Assembly (NCBI RefSeq): GCF_008086045.1
Contig: NZ_VSEY01000040.1
Coordinates: 1 to 64,000, forward strand
Reading direction: 5' to 3'
DNA from: Nonomuraea sp. PA05
Lineage (GTDB): Bacteria; Actinomycetota; Actinomycetes; Streptosporangiales; Streptosporangiaceae
Length of the DNA stretch: 64,000 nucleotides
The notes below the pieces were generated by a model. It made no database searches and was not told the DNA's origin. It worked only from the letters and a program-made list of their open reading frames with translations. Positions within the stretch are counted from its first letter, which is position 1. Every line of letters starts with the position of its first letter. A program made the position numbers and the translations under genes. This document shows positions 54,008 through 62,567 of this stretch, one piece after another.

Positions 54008-55155
54008 TTGCTCTCCCTCGGGTGGAACCGTTCGTGGTGCCGGCGCAGCAGGTCGATGCCGTAGTCGCCGCCGTTCGGCGTGCGGACCACGGTGTGGATG
54101 TGCCGCCGCGTCGGCGTGTCGTTGTCGAACATGACGCCGGCCTGGTGCTCGAACTCGATGAGGATCACCGGGCTGTGAATCCGGTAGTAGAAGACGTCGT
54201 TCACGTCGCCGATCCAGGAGAAGTACGTCTCCCGCTCGTGCGCGAGGACCTCCTCCATCCGGACGGCGGCCTGGTCGTCGCGGGCCCTGTTCACGTACAG
54301 GCCGATCAGGTCGGTGGCGATCGCCCGCTGTGGCCCGTTCAGCTCGCCCAGGGGCAGGCCCGCGTAGTTCAGCTCGAAGTTGTCGCGGAACGCGCCGGCG
54401 AACAGGTCGGGCGGCATCTCCTCGGCGATCACCGCGCGGGCGCGCTGCTCACCGGTCAGGCTGTGGAACAGCCGCTCGCCGACGGCCTCCTCGCGGCGGA
54501 ACGCGGTGGTGCCCGCGTACCTGCCGGACTCGGCGACCACCGGCTCCGCGCCGAGGAACGACGGCGTGAGCACCATCTGGTCGCCCACGAACACGCAGTT
54601 GACGCAGACGTGGTGGCCGTCGAGCTGCCAGCCCCACGGGCGGCCCTTCTCGGGCGAGCCGTAGACGCTGAACCAGTACATCCACTCGTTGAGCAGGTGC
54701 TCCTCGCCGCGCAGCTCGCCGATCGTCAGGTTGAGCCGCATCATGTCGATGACCTGCGTGTATCCGTACGCGCTGAGGCTGTCGCGGACCAGGGCGAGCG
54801 CCCTGTCGCGCTTGTCCTGGCCGAGGTCCTCCAGGCACAGCCCGTGGCGCAGGAAGTAGCGGGCGCCGTTCGCCCAGTGCCGCCAGGTCACGTCGTCCAT
54901 GCCGAACCTGCCCCGCGCCAGCTCCCGCGGAGTCAGCGCGGCCAGGTAGTCCTCGGCCGTCCGCCGCACGCCGGCCACGTCCAGGCCGGTGGCGCGCAGC
55001 GGGAACAGGCCCGGCCGCACGCCGTCGGAGGTGGCGACGCCGCGGAAGGGCTCGTCGGCCGCGCGCCGCCGCCAGTCGATCTTCGCCAGCAGTTCCGGCG
55101 TGAACTCGGCCGGTCTCCGGGTGGGGGCGTGGCCCCGCTGTCGCAGTCCCGTCAT
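54004..55155 (-). CDS. DUF3500 family protein
   Basis: Protein of 383 aa of a family without assigned function. Family-like regions are WRHWANGARYFLRHG, GWQLDGHHVCVNCVFVGDQM and YFSWIGDVNDVFYYRIHSP. Several conserved His, Cys and Asp residues (DGHH, NCVF, FEHQAGV) suggest a metalloenzyme. Cytoplasmic, no signal. Overlaps both neighbours by 4 bp; located between two Pht5-like genes, so a role in the same pathway is likely. Confidence 0.78.
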   Translation of the reverse strand: MTGLRQRGHAPTRRPAEFTPELLAKIDWRRRAADEPFRGVATSDGVRPGLFPLRATGLDVAGVRRTAEDYLAALTPRELARGRFGMDDVTWRHWANGARYFLRHGLCLEDLGQDKRDRALALVRDSLSAYGYTQVIDMMRLNLTIGELRGEEHLLNEWMYWFSVYGSPEKGRPWGWQLDGHHVCVNCVFVGDQMVLTPSFLGAEPVVAESGRYAGTTAFRREEAVGERLFHSLTGEQRARAVIAEEMPPDLFAGAFRDNFELNYAGLPLGELNGPQRAIATDLIGLYVNRARDDQAAVRMEEVLAHERETYFSWIGDVNDVFYYRIHSPVILIEFEHQAGVMFDNDTPTRRHIHTVVRTPNGGDYGIDLLRRHHERFHPRESK

Positions 55156-56042
55156 CGCAAGAGGTCCGTTTCCTTCTCGATCGCGCCGACGTCGATGGGC
55201 GAGCGCACCAGCTCCTGTTCGAGGGCGTACCGGGAGGCGAGGGCCAGGCAACCGGCCAGTTCCTCGCTCCAACCTGCGGCGACCGCGCGCCCGGCGGGCG
55301 AGTCGTCGCGGTCCGCGGCGGTGGCGTCGATCGCCTCCGCCAGCGCGTGGTAGAGGGCGCGCACCGCGCCGGGGGCGGCGCGCAGCACGTCGTCACGGAC
55401 GACGACCACGTGGTTGGCCGGGACGAAGCCGTGGCGCCGCACGTAGGCCAGCGCCGCCGCGCCGGCATCCTGGACCACCGGGACGAGGCCCTCGCCCTGG
55501 CCCCCGATGGCCCGGGGGCCCAGCACCGCCGCGGCGACGTCGCCGTCCCGCAGCAGGTCGGCGACCCGTCCGGCCGCCGAGCGGGTCACGTACGCAGGCT
55601 CCCGATACTGGCGCACGTGCGGCTCTTCCGTGGTGACCCAGGTGACGTCCGAGGACTCCAGGCCGTACTCCTCGCGCAGGATGCCGCGCACCCACAGGCC
55701 CGTGGTCTGGCTGTAGGCCCGCACCCCGACACGCCTGCCCGCCAGGTCGGCCGGGGCGAGCGCGGGGCCGTCCGGCAGGCGGGTGAGTGAGCCGTGGTGG
55801 GTGCCGCCGATCAGCACCACGGGGAGCAGGGTGATCGGCACGCCCGCCTCGCGGGCCTGGAGGTAGGTCGCCAGGGCCAGCTCGCAGACGTCGAACTCCA
55901 GGTCGCGGACCATCCGGGCGAACGCCGTGTGCAGCGGCTCCGACTCGGTGAACCGGCAGGTCACGCCCTCGGCCTGGATCGTTCCGTCCTTCAGGGGGCG
56001 GGTGTGCGGATAGTCGCCGAGCTGGACGGTGAGCGCCGTCAT
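55152..56042 (-). CDS. 4,5-Dihydroxyphthalate-decarboxylase/SBP-like protein, paralogue 1
   Basis: Protein of 296 aa: start LTVQLGDYPHTRPLKDG, then VRDLEFDVCELALATYL and VGVRAYSQTTGLWVRGIL. It is the copy nearest the family pattern. ATG overlaps the TPP-enzyme stop. Proposed role: decarboxylation of a dihydroxyphthalate-type acid, or binding it, in the cytoplasm. Confidence 0.8.
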   Translation of the reverse strand: MTALTVQLGDYPHTRPLKDGTIQAEGVTCRFTESEPLHTAFARMVRDLEFDVCELALATYLQAREAGVPITLLPVVLIGGTHHGSLTRLPDGPALAPADLAGRRVGVRAYSQTTGLWVRGILREEYGLESSDVTWVTTEEPHVRQYREPAYVTRSAAGRVADLLRDGDVAAAVLGPRAIGGQGEGLVPVVQDAGAAALAYVRRHGFVPANHVVVVRDDVLRAAPGAVRALYHALAEAIDATAADRDDSPAGRAVAAGWSEELAGCLALASRYALEQELVRSPIDVGAIEKETDLLR

Positions 56043-57685
56043 CACACGTCCTCGCCGTGCAGGAGGCGGCGGTAGGGGACGCTCATCACGCCGCGGCTGA
56101 TGCGCACGTCGATCACGGTCGGGCGGGGCGCGCGCACGTACTCGGCGAGGGCGGCGCGCAGCTCGCCCGCCGTCCTGACCGTGGCCCCGCCGCCGCCCAG
56201 CGCCACCGCGACCGGGCCCAGCTCGGGCGTCGGGATCAGCGCCAGCTCCGGGTCGAGGCCGGCCGCCGCCGCCTTGTGGAACTCGGCGCCCAGCCCCTCG
56301 TCGTTCATGACGACGACCAGGATCGGGATGCCGTACCGGCAGGCCGTCTCGAACTCCGGCAGGTGCATCAGGAAGCTGGCGTCGCCCTCGACCACGAAGG
56401 CCGGCCTGTTGCCGTTGGCCACGATCGACCCGATGGTCAGCAGCGGGGCCTGGCCGATGGCGCCGAACATGCCGTAGTTCGACAGCACGTCGCGGGAGCG
56501 CTGGAAGAGCATGGTGCCGAAGTCCGTCTGGTGCCCGCTGCCCAGGACCAGGCCGATCTCGCCGGGGATCTCCTCGTCCAGGACGTGGATCACCTCGCGC
56601 GGGTCCATGCGGCCCGGCTCGCCGCGGAACTCCGCGGGCGCGACCAGCGGGGCGGTCAGCCGGTGCAGCACCTCGGCGGTGTGGTAGCCCTCGGTCCGGC
56701 CGTCCAGCGTCTGGCTCAGCCGGGTGAGGCCGGTGACCGCATCGGCCCTGATGTAGGCGTCGGCCACCGCGCCGTTGCCCATGACCAGGTGCGGAGCCGT
56801 GTCGATCTGGACGTAGCGGGCGTCGGGGAACAGGTAGCCGTGCTCGATCGTGTAGTGGTTCAGGCTGGCGCCCACCGCGATCACACAGTCGGCCTCCTGC
56901 AGCAGCTCCATCGCGACCTTGTTGCCGTACAGGCCGGCGATGCCCACGTGGTAGTCGCTGTCGCCGCACAGCCAGTTCTTGGCCTGGAGGGTGGTGGCCA
57001 GCAGGGCGCCGGTCTGCTGCTGAAGGCGCAGCACCTGCTCGCCCGCGTTCGCGCGCCGGGCGCCGCGGCCCGCGATGATGACCACGCGCTTGCTCGACCG
57101 GATGATGTCGCGGGCCTGCTCGACGGCGGCCGGGTCGGGCAGCGAGCGCACATGCGGGATGAGGGCGGTGGAGGGCACGTAGTCGTCGAGCTCCTCGCAC
57201 GCCTGCTTCTGCACGTCGATCGGCGCGCTGATCATGATCGGCCGGGACTCGGTCCTGGCCAGGTAGAACGCCTTCTGCACGGCTTCCGCCGCGAGGTCGG
57301 CCCGCGACACGTGCACGAACCCGCACTCGATCGCGGCGGCGAAGCGCCGCTGGTCCAGGTACTGCACGGCGCCCTGGTCGCCCCACGGCGTCTCGCCGCA
57401 GAAGGCCACCAGCGGCGTACGCGCCCGGCTGGCCACGATCATCGACGTGGCGAGCTGCGCGACCCCGGGCCCGCTGGTCGTCGTCACGACGCCCGGCTGC
57501 CCCTTCGCCCGCGCCCACCCGTCGGCCATGCCCAGGCCGGAGCCCTCGTGCCGCACCTCGAACAGCCGCACGCCCCGCTGGGCCAGGGCGTTCATCCAGT
57601 GCATGTTGGCGTCGCCCATCATGCCGAACACGTCGCTGGTGCCCTCCGCGACGAACGCCTCGGCCAGAGCCTCGTAGACCTTCAC
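56042..57685 (-). CDS. Thiamine-diphosphate-dependent decarboxylase/synthase
   Basis: Protein of 547 aa of the acetolactate-synthase/benzoylformate-decarboxylase type. The ThDP-activating Glu is in RHEGSGLGMADG; the cofactor motif is EGDASFLMHLPEFETACRYG followed by MNDEGLG. Catalyses decarboxylation or carboligation of a 2-oxo acid. It overlaps LigJ (57682) and the Pht5-like gene. The substrate is unknown; the 2-oxo acid from ring cleavage is a candidate. Confidence 0.87.
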   Translation of the reverse strand: MKVYEALAEAFVAEGTSDVFGMMGDANMHWMNALAQRGVRLFEVRHEGSGLGMADGWARAKGQPGVVTTTSGPGVAQLATSMIVASRARTPLVAFCGETPWGDQGAVQYLDQRRFAAAIECGFVHVSRADLAAEAVQKAFYLARTESRPIMISAPIDVQKQACEELDDYVPSTALIPHVRSLPDPAAVEQARDIIRSSKRVVIIAGRGARRANAGEQVLRLQQQTGALLATTLQAKNWLCGDSDYHVGIAGLYGNKVAMELLQEADCVIAVGASLNHYTIEHGYLFPDARYVQIDTAPHLVMGNGAVADAYIRADAVTGLTRLSQTLDGRTEGYHTAEVLHRLTAPLVAPAEFRGEPGRMDPREVIHVLDEEIPGEIGLVLGSGHQTDFGTMLFQRSRDVLSNYGMFGAIGQAPLLTIGSIVANGNRPAFVVEGDASFLMHLPEFETACRYGIPILVVVMNDEGLGAEFHKAAAAGLDPELALIPTPELGPVAVALGGGGATVRTAGELRAALAEYVRAPRPTVIDVRISRGVMSVPYRRLLHGEDV

Positions 57686-58698
57686 TTCAGAGCTCCTTCA
57701 AGCCGTCCGAACACGCGCAGCGCGTTGCCGCCGTAGATCGCCTCGGTCGCCGTGCCGATGGAGTCCAGCACGTACTTGGTGTCGTCGAACCGCCGTCCGG
57801 TCTCCGGGTCCACGGCGCGGACGGCGCCGATCATCTCCGAGGCGAACAGGATGTTCCGCTGCGGGATGACGTCCAGCAGCAGCTCCATGCCGCGCCGGTG
57901 GTAGACGCAGGTGTCGAAGAAGACGTTGTTCAGCACCGCCTCCTCCAGCGGCGGCCGACCCTGGTCGATCATGAACCCGCGGTAGCGGCCCCAGTGGTAC
58001 GGCACCGCCCCGCCGCCGTGCGGGATGATCAGCTTCAGGGTGGGGAAGTCGACGAACAGATCGGACATGCACAGCTGCATGAAGACCGCGGTGTCGCCGT
58101 TCAGGTAGTGGGCGCAGGTTCCCTGCAAGGCGGGGTTGCGCGACATCGCGACGTGGATCATCGCGGGCACGTCCAGCTCGACCAGCTTCTCGTAGAGCGG
58201 GTAGTAGACCCGGTCGGTCAGGGGCGGCGCCTGCCAGTGGCCGTCGGAGGGGTCGGGGTTGAGCAGGCAGCCGACGAACCCCAGCTCCTCGACACAGCGC
58301 TCCAGCTCGGCGACGCTGTTGCCGATCGAGGCGGGCAGGGCGTCGCCCGGCGACTGCGGGAGCTGGCACGCCCCGACGAACCGGCCGGGGAACAGCCCGC
58401 ACACCCGGGCGATCAGGTCGTTGCTGACCCGCGACCAGTCCAGGCTGGTCCGCTCGTCGCCGTAGTGGTGGGCCATCTTGCCCGCGCCGGGGGAGAAGAT
58501 CGTCACGTCGGTGCCGCGCTCGCGCTGCAGCTTGAGCTGGCCGTTCTCGATGGCGGCGCGGATCTCGTCGTCGCCGATGCTCAGCTCGCCGGGGGAGACG
58601 CGCGCCCCCGTCGACTCGAACGCCTCGATCTGCCGCTGCCGCCACCGGCCGAGCGCGGGCGGCGCGGTGGTGAAATGACCGTGACAGTCGATGATCAT
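57682..58698 (-). CDS. ligJ: LigJ-like 4-oxalomesaconate hydratase (amidohydrolase)
   Basis: Protein of 338 aa. Motifs: IIDCHGHFTTAPPAL, ELSIGDDEIRAAIENGQL, VTIFSPGAGKMAHH, NPDPSDGHW, LTDRVYYPLYEKL, PHGGGAVPYHWGR and LFASEMIGAVRAVDP. These follow LigJ closely, including the ASE in place of GSD. LigJ adds water to 4-oxalomesaconate in the protocatechuate 4,5-cleavage pathway. Its neighbours (HpaI-like aldolase and LigI-like lactonase) fit the steps before and after. Confidence 0.85.
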   Translation of the reverse strand: MIIDCHGHFTTAPPALGRWRQRQIEAFESTGARVSPGELSIGDDEIRAAIENGQLKLQRERGTDVTIFSPGAGKMAHHYGDERTSLDWSRVSNDLIARVCGLFPGRFVGACQLPQSPGDALPASIGNSVAELERCVEELGFVGCLLNPDPSDGHWQAPPLTDRVYYPLYEKLVELDVPAMIHVAMSRNPALQGTCAHYLNGDTAVFMQLCMSDLFVDFPTLKLIIPHGGGAVPYHWGRYRGFMIDQGRPPLEEAVLNNVFFDTCVYHRRGMELLLDVIPQRNILFASEMIGAVRAVDPETGRRFDDTKYVLDSIGTATEAIYGGNALRVFGRLEGALK

Positions 58699-59552
58699 GA
58701 ATCACTCCTGGTGAGGGTCCGGCCCAGGTCCAGGCCCGGGTACGAGCGCACCGGGGCCGACATCAGGAACCGGTAGCCGTCGTCCAGCACCTGCTTGACG
58801 TTGTCGGCGGTGACGTGCGGATGGCCGACGGCGACGCCCCGCTCGCCGCAGACGTCGAGGATGCGGCGCTTGGCCTCCATCACGAGCGGATGGTCGTACT
58901 GGCGGGGGACGCCCAGCTCCTGGCTCAGGTCGCCCTCGCCGGGCAGCACCAGGCCGATGCCGGGAACCTGGTCGAGGATGTCCGGCAGGTTCTGCACGCC
59001 ACGCCGGCTCTCGATCATCAGACCGACGAGGATCTCGCCGTCCGGGTCGAGCGGCCAGACGTCGCTCCTGGCGTAGTACTCCTGGTTCGACACACCCCAG
59101 TAGCGGACCGCCGCGCCCGGGCTGTCGCCGCGCACGCCCGCGGGCTCGTAGCGGTCGGTGCCGGGCAGCCGCGGGTAGCGGCAGGCCGCCACCGCGTTGT
59201 ACGCCTCCTCCACCGAGGTGACGTGCGGCCACACGATGCCGTACGCACCCAGGTCCAGCGCCTGCTTGGCATGCCACTGCGCCTTCTCGCCGCCGTTGGC
59301 CGGGATGCGCACGAGCGGCGTGACACCGGCCGCCAGGCTGTCGGACTGGAAGATCTGGCGGCGGTTCAGCAGGTACTGCAGGCTGTCGCGCAGCGCGATG
59401 ACGTCCCACGGCTTGTGCTCGGCCTCGAAGATCAGGCCGTCGTAGCCGGCCGTGCTGAACTCGACGGCCACCGACGGGTCGGCGGCGGCGAAGGACGCGA
59501 AGACGTGCCGTCCCGCCGCCAGGCCGTCGATCACCCTATTGAGCCTGGGCAT
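58695..59552 (-). CDS. HpcH/HpaI-family aldolase
   Basis: Class II pyruvate-type aldolase of 285 aa: EAEHKPWD with the catalytic His, metal ligands in MIESRRGVQN (Glu) and GEGDLSQELG (Asp), and C-terminal MSAPVRSY. It would cleave 4-carboxy-4-hydroxy-2-oxoadipate or a similar acid to pyruvate, in place of the RraA-type LigK aldolase. Overlaps LigJ by 4 bp and CoxG by 17 bp. Confidence 0.85.
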   Translation of the reverse strand: MPRLNRVIDGLAAGRHVFASFAAADPSVAVEFSTAGYDGLIFEAEHKPWDVIALRDSLQYLLNRRQIFQSDSLAAGVTPLVRIPANGGEKAQWHAKQALDLGAYGIVWPHVTSVEEAYNAVAACRYPRLPGTDRYEPAGVRGDSPGAAVRYWGVSNQEYYARSDVWPLDPDGEILVGLMIESRRGVQNLPDILDQVPGIGLVLPGEGDLSQELGVPRQYDHPLVMEAKRRILDVCGERGVAVGHPHVTADNVKQVLDDGYRFLMSAPVRSYPGLDLGRTLTRSDS

Positions 59553-60177
59553 TGCCTGTGCCCGCCTCCTTCGACTGGTGGATGGTCATGGGCGCCGGGT
59601 CGCGCCGCTGTCTCAGGCGCGCCCACCAGGCACGCAACCGGCCGAACAGTCCAGTGGTCACCGGTGCTGCCCTGCCTGCCACGGCGGGCGCGACGACCTC
59701 ATCGGCCGCATCGGCCGCGTCGGCGGTGGCCGGGGTGGCGCAGTGCTGGATGAGCCGCTCGGAGAACTCCTTGGTCATCCGCGTGACCACGGCGCCCGCC
59801 CCCGACTCGACCAGCCCGGCGAGCTTGCCGTTGATGCCGATCTCCCCGCTCACCGCCACCCGCGCCCCATCGGGCGCCTCCACCACCCGGAACGTGGCGT
59901 CCGCGGTGAACCGGGTGGCCCGCTGCCCGTCCCGCCCGCGCGCCGACAGCCGCCCCTCGAACTCGTCAGGGGCCAGCTCCAGCGTCACCCGGGCGGCGAA
60001 CTTCACCCGCACCGCGCCGAACTTGACGACCAGCGTCCCGTCGAACGAGCCGTCCTCGTGGGCCGCCCCCAACTCGGCGCCGCCGATGCAGGACACGACC
60101 TGCGCCGGATCCGAGATGACCTCCCAGACCCGGGCCCGGGCGCTCGGAACGGCGATCTCTTCCGTGATCGATATCAA
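59536..60177 (-). CDS. CoxG-like SRPBCC protein
   Basis: Protein of 213 aa: N-terminal ~150 residues are an SRPBCC domain of the CO-dehydrogenase subunit G kind (EEIAVPSARARVWEVISDPA, then GEIGINGKLAGLVESGAG). The C-terminal tail is Ala-rich with ADA repeats (9-nt units, 59700-59726) and Arg-rich. No CO dehydrogenase genes are near. CoxG-type proteins may act in anchoring or maturing hydroxylases, here possibly unrelated. Confidence 0.82.
   Translation of the reverse strand: MISITEEIAVPSARARVWEVISDPAQVVSCIGGAELGAAHEDGSFDGTLVVKFGAVRVKFAARVTLELAPDEFEGRLSARGRDGQRATRFTADATFRVVEAPDGARVAVSGEIGINGKLAGLVESGAGAVVTRMTKEFSERLIQHCATPATADAADAADEVVAPAVAGRAAPVTTGLFGRLRAWWARLRQRRDPAPMTIHQSKEAGTGNAQAQ
59700..59726 (-). 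repeat. 9-nt repeat in CoxG
   Basis: CATCGGCCG twice and a third unit CGTCGGCGG. It codes the Ala-Asp-Ala run in the linker of the CoxG protein. Confidence 0.7.
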
Positions 60178-60193
60178 CGCTCCAGCCCCCGCT

Positions 60194-61000
60194 TCACGCC
60201 GTCGCGTCCGAGGTCTGCGGCTCGGAGCTGAACAGGCTCCAGAGGTCGTTGTAGAGCTCGGCGAACTCGCGCGAGTCGACGAGCGAGCTGATCTTGCGCG
60301 GCCGTTCGAACGGGACGGGCAGCACGCGGCGGATCCGTCCGGGCCCCTCCGACATCACGACCACCTCGTCGGCCAGGTAGATGGCCTCGTTGAGGTCGTG
60401 GGTGACGAAGACGAGCGTGCCGTTCTGCTCCTCCCACAGGTTGAGCAGGTCCTGCTGGAGCCGGAGCCGGGTGATGGCGTCCAGCGGGCCGAACGGCTCG
60501 TCCATCAGCACGATCGACGGGTCGTAGATCAGCGCCCGCGCGATGGCGACGCGTTTCTGCATGCCGCCGGACAGCTCGCGCGGGAAGTGGTTCTCGAACC
60601 CGGTGAGCCCGACCACCTTGATCCAGTGGTCGATCCGCGCGTCGCGCTCCTCCTTGGGGACCTTGCGGAACTTCAGCGCCAGGCCGATGTTGGCCTTCAC
60701 GCTGAGCCAGGGGAGCAGGTTGGCCTGCTGGGTGACGTACGCGGCCTCGGAGTTCACCCCGGTGACCCGCTCGCCGTCGAAGTGCACGTCCCCCTGCGTC
60801 GGGAAGAGCAGCCCCGCGGCCAGGTTCAGGATGGTGCTCTTGCCGCACCCGCTGGGCCCGATCACCGCGACGAACTTGCCGCGCCCGACCTGGAACGACA
60901 CGTCCTCGATGGCGGGCCGGTGAGCTCCGGGGAACTCCAGGGTCACGTGCTCGAAACGAAGCGCGTCCGGTTGGGGGGCGAGATGGTCGTTGGACAACAT
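60194..61000 (-). CDS. ABC transporter ATPase (SsuB/TauB-like)
   Basis: ATPase of 268 aa: Walker A GPSGCGKST, signature LSGGMQKR, Walker B IVLMDEPFGPLD, H-loop VTHDLNEA. First gene of the long minus operon; ATG at 61000 after AAGGAGG. Works with the permease and lipoprotein at 46675-48667, about 12 kb downstream. Confidence 0.9.
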   Translation of the reverse strand: MLSNDHLAPQPDALRFEHVTLEFPGAHRPAIEDVSFQVGRGKFVAVIGPSGCGKSTILNLAAGLLFPTQGDVHFDGERVTGVNSEAAYVTQQANLLPWLSVKANIGLALKFRKVPKEERDARIDHWIKVVGLTGFENHFPRELSGGMQKRVAIARALIYDPSIVLMDEPFGPLDAITRLRLQQDLLNLWEEQNGTLVFVTHDLNEAIYLADEVVVMSEGPGRIRRVLPVPFERPRKISSLVDSREFAELYNDLWSLFSSEPQTSDATA

Positions 61001-61157
61001 GTGCCTCCTTGACCGCCGGAAGCGGCGGTAGGGAAGTTTGTGTGCGTATGTCCGGGTGGTGGCGACACCCGTGCGCACAGTCGCTGATGCGTTGGTTCGT
61101 GGTTGGTGCGTCTGGCGTTCCCACGCCGATCCGCTCGCCTGCTTCGTGACTGAAGGA

Positions 61158-61168
61158 TTGTCCGACAA
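61158..61168. promoter_or_regulatory. GntR-type operator, site 1
   Basis: TTGTCCGACAA, a dyad of TTGT and ACAA around CCG, fits the T-x-G-T-n3-A-C-x-A form of FCD-type GntR sites. It lies downstream of the likely minus promoter, where a repressor would block elongation. Confidence 0.6.
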
Positions 61169-61232
61169 GCGATGAACGAAACGTAACAGCGGCGACTCAT
61201 AACCGCAAGACTCCGCATCCTGTGAGAATACT

Positions 61233-61247
61233 GATTGTCCAACAATC
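61233..61247. promoter_or_regulatory. GntR-type operator, site 2
   Basis: GATTGT-CCA-ACAATC, a perfect dyad with 6-bp arms and 3-bp spacer. Its core TTGTCCAACAA differs from site 1 in one base. The centres are 77 bp apart, about seven helical turns, which allows looping. Confidence 0.65.
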
Positions 61248-61358
61248 TCTTTCGGTACTGGACGATCAGCCCCGGGCGGCCTCAGACTGTGGCACTACGT
61301 GGTTGGTGTCCGGCGCTCTCATGACCGTGTTCCTCGCGGACAGAGAGGCCATCGCACC

Positions 61359-62534
61359 ATGTGGGACCTTGAACACCCTGAGACCGGCACCTCGCGGCCC
61401 TCCCGGAGGAGGGTGCTGGGCGCGCTGGCGGCGTCCACCGTCGCGGCGACGCTCACCGGCGCGCGCGGTGCGAGCGCCCAGACCGGCTCCCGGCCGGAGC
61501 TGCTCTACATCGGCACCTGGCGTGGCACCCAGGTGAACGGCGCCCGCTTCGACGCGGGCGACGCCACCCTGACATCGCTCGGCGTCGTCGCGCAGGTCAA
61601 CTCGAGCTGGCAGGCCAAGCACCCGTCCAAGCCCGTCCTGTACGTCGGCAGCGGCGACGCCGGCGGCACCGTCTCCGCGTTCACCATCGACAGGACCAGC
61701 GGCGCGCTCGCCCTCATCGGCAAGGTGACGACGGACAGCGCGGGCACCGCGGGCGGCCTGTCGTACCTCGGCGTCGACCGGCCCTCGGGCACCGTCCTGG
61801 CGGCGAACTTCGCCGCCGGGCTGACCGCCGCCCTGCCGATCCGGCGCGACGGCGGGCTCGGCTCCCCGGCGTCCATCGTGGTCGACACCGGATCCGGCCC
61901 GCACCCGCGCCAGGCGGGCCCGCACCCGCACCACGTGGTCGTGGACCCGACCGGCAGGTACGCGCTGGTCGCCGACTTCGGCGCCGACCGCGTGTTCGCC
62001 TACCGCTTCGACCGCGCCACCCGCGTCCTGACCCCCGGCCCGGTCGCCTACGCGGTCAACCCCGGCTCCGGCCCGCGCCGCCTGTGCTTCCACCCCAACG
62101 GCCGCACCCTCTACCTGCTGAACGAGCTGACCGCCGACCTCCAGGTCCTCGGCTGGAACCCCAGGAACGGGGAGATCACGCCGGTCCAGAGCCTGTCCAC
62201 CGACTCGCCCGAGTACACCGGCACCAGGAGCGGGGCCGAGATGGGCATGAGCCGCGACGGCCGCTTCGTCTACACCTCCAACCGGGGCGAGCACACGATC
62301 GTCGTGTTCGCCGCCGACCGCAGGACCGGCCGGCTCACGCTCGTCCAGCGCGTGCCCTGCGGCGGGACGTCGCCGTGGAGCTTCACCATCCACCGGAGCA
62401 ACCGGTGGATGTTCGTGGCGAACCAGGTCAGCAGCACCGTCAACCTGTTCAGGCTCGACCCCCGCTCCGGCAGGCTGACCAGCACGGAGACGTCCATGGC
62501 CGTGCCGAACCCGGACTGCGTCACGTTCGCGTAG
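61359..62534 (+). CDS. Tat-exported lactonase-type seven-bladed beta-propeller
   Basis: Protein of 391 aa with Tat signal (SRRRVLGALAAS) and the PgL/lactonase-type propeller (PF10282-like): ELLYIGTW, DPTGRYALVADFGADRVFAY, FHPNGRTLYLLNEL and SRDGRFVYTSNRG. ATG at 61359 after GAGAGG. Likely hydrolyses a lactone outside the cytoplasm. Divergent from the catabolic operon and possibly coregulated through the shared dyads. Confidence 0.87.
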   Translation: MWDLEHPETGTSRPSRRRVLGALAASTVAATLTGARGASAQTGSRPELLYIGTWRGTQVNGARFDAGDATLTSLGVVAQVNSSWQAKHPSKPVLYVGSGDAGGTVSAFTIDRTSGALALIGKVTTDSAGTAGGLSYLGVDRPSGTVLAANFAAGLTAALPIRRDGGLGSPASIVVDTGSGPHPRQAGPHPHHVVVDPTGRYALVADFGADRVFAYRFDRATRVLTPGPVAYAVNPGSGPRRLCFHPNGRTLYLLNELTADLQVLGWNPRNGEITPVQSLSTDSPEYTGTRSGAEMGMSRDGRFVYTSNRGEHTIVVFAADRRTGRLTLVQRVPCGGTSPWSFTIHRSNRWMFVANQVSSTVNLFRLDPRSGRLTSTETSMAVPNPDCVTFA

Positions 62535-62567
62535 GACGCGCCGCAGGGTGATCGCTACCCTGCCAGC

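Larger units (their letters stand above)
61001..61358. other. 358-bp divergent promoter region
   Basis: No gene found. Holds promoters of the minus catabolic operon and of the plus lactonase gene. On the minus strand TTGCGG and TTACGT boxes, 16 nt apart, lie between two GntR-like dyads, which are listed separately. Confidence 0.7.

Noticed and set aside
56057-57736. 559-aa plus-strand frame opposite the TPP enzyme
   Set aside because: No motif and no ribosome site; the TPP motifs are on the minus strand.
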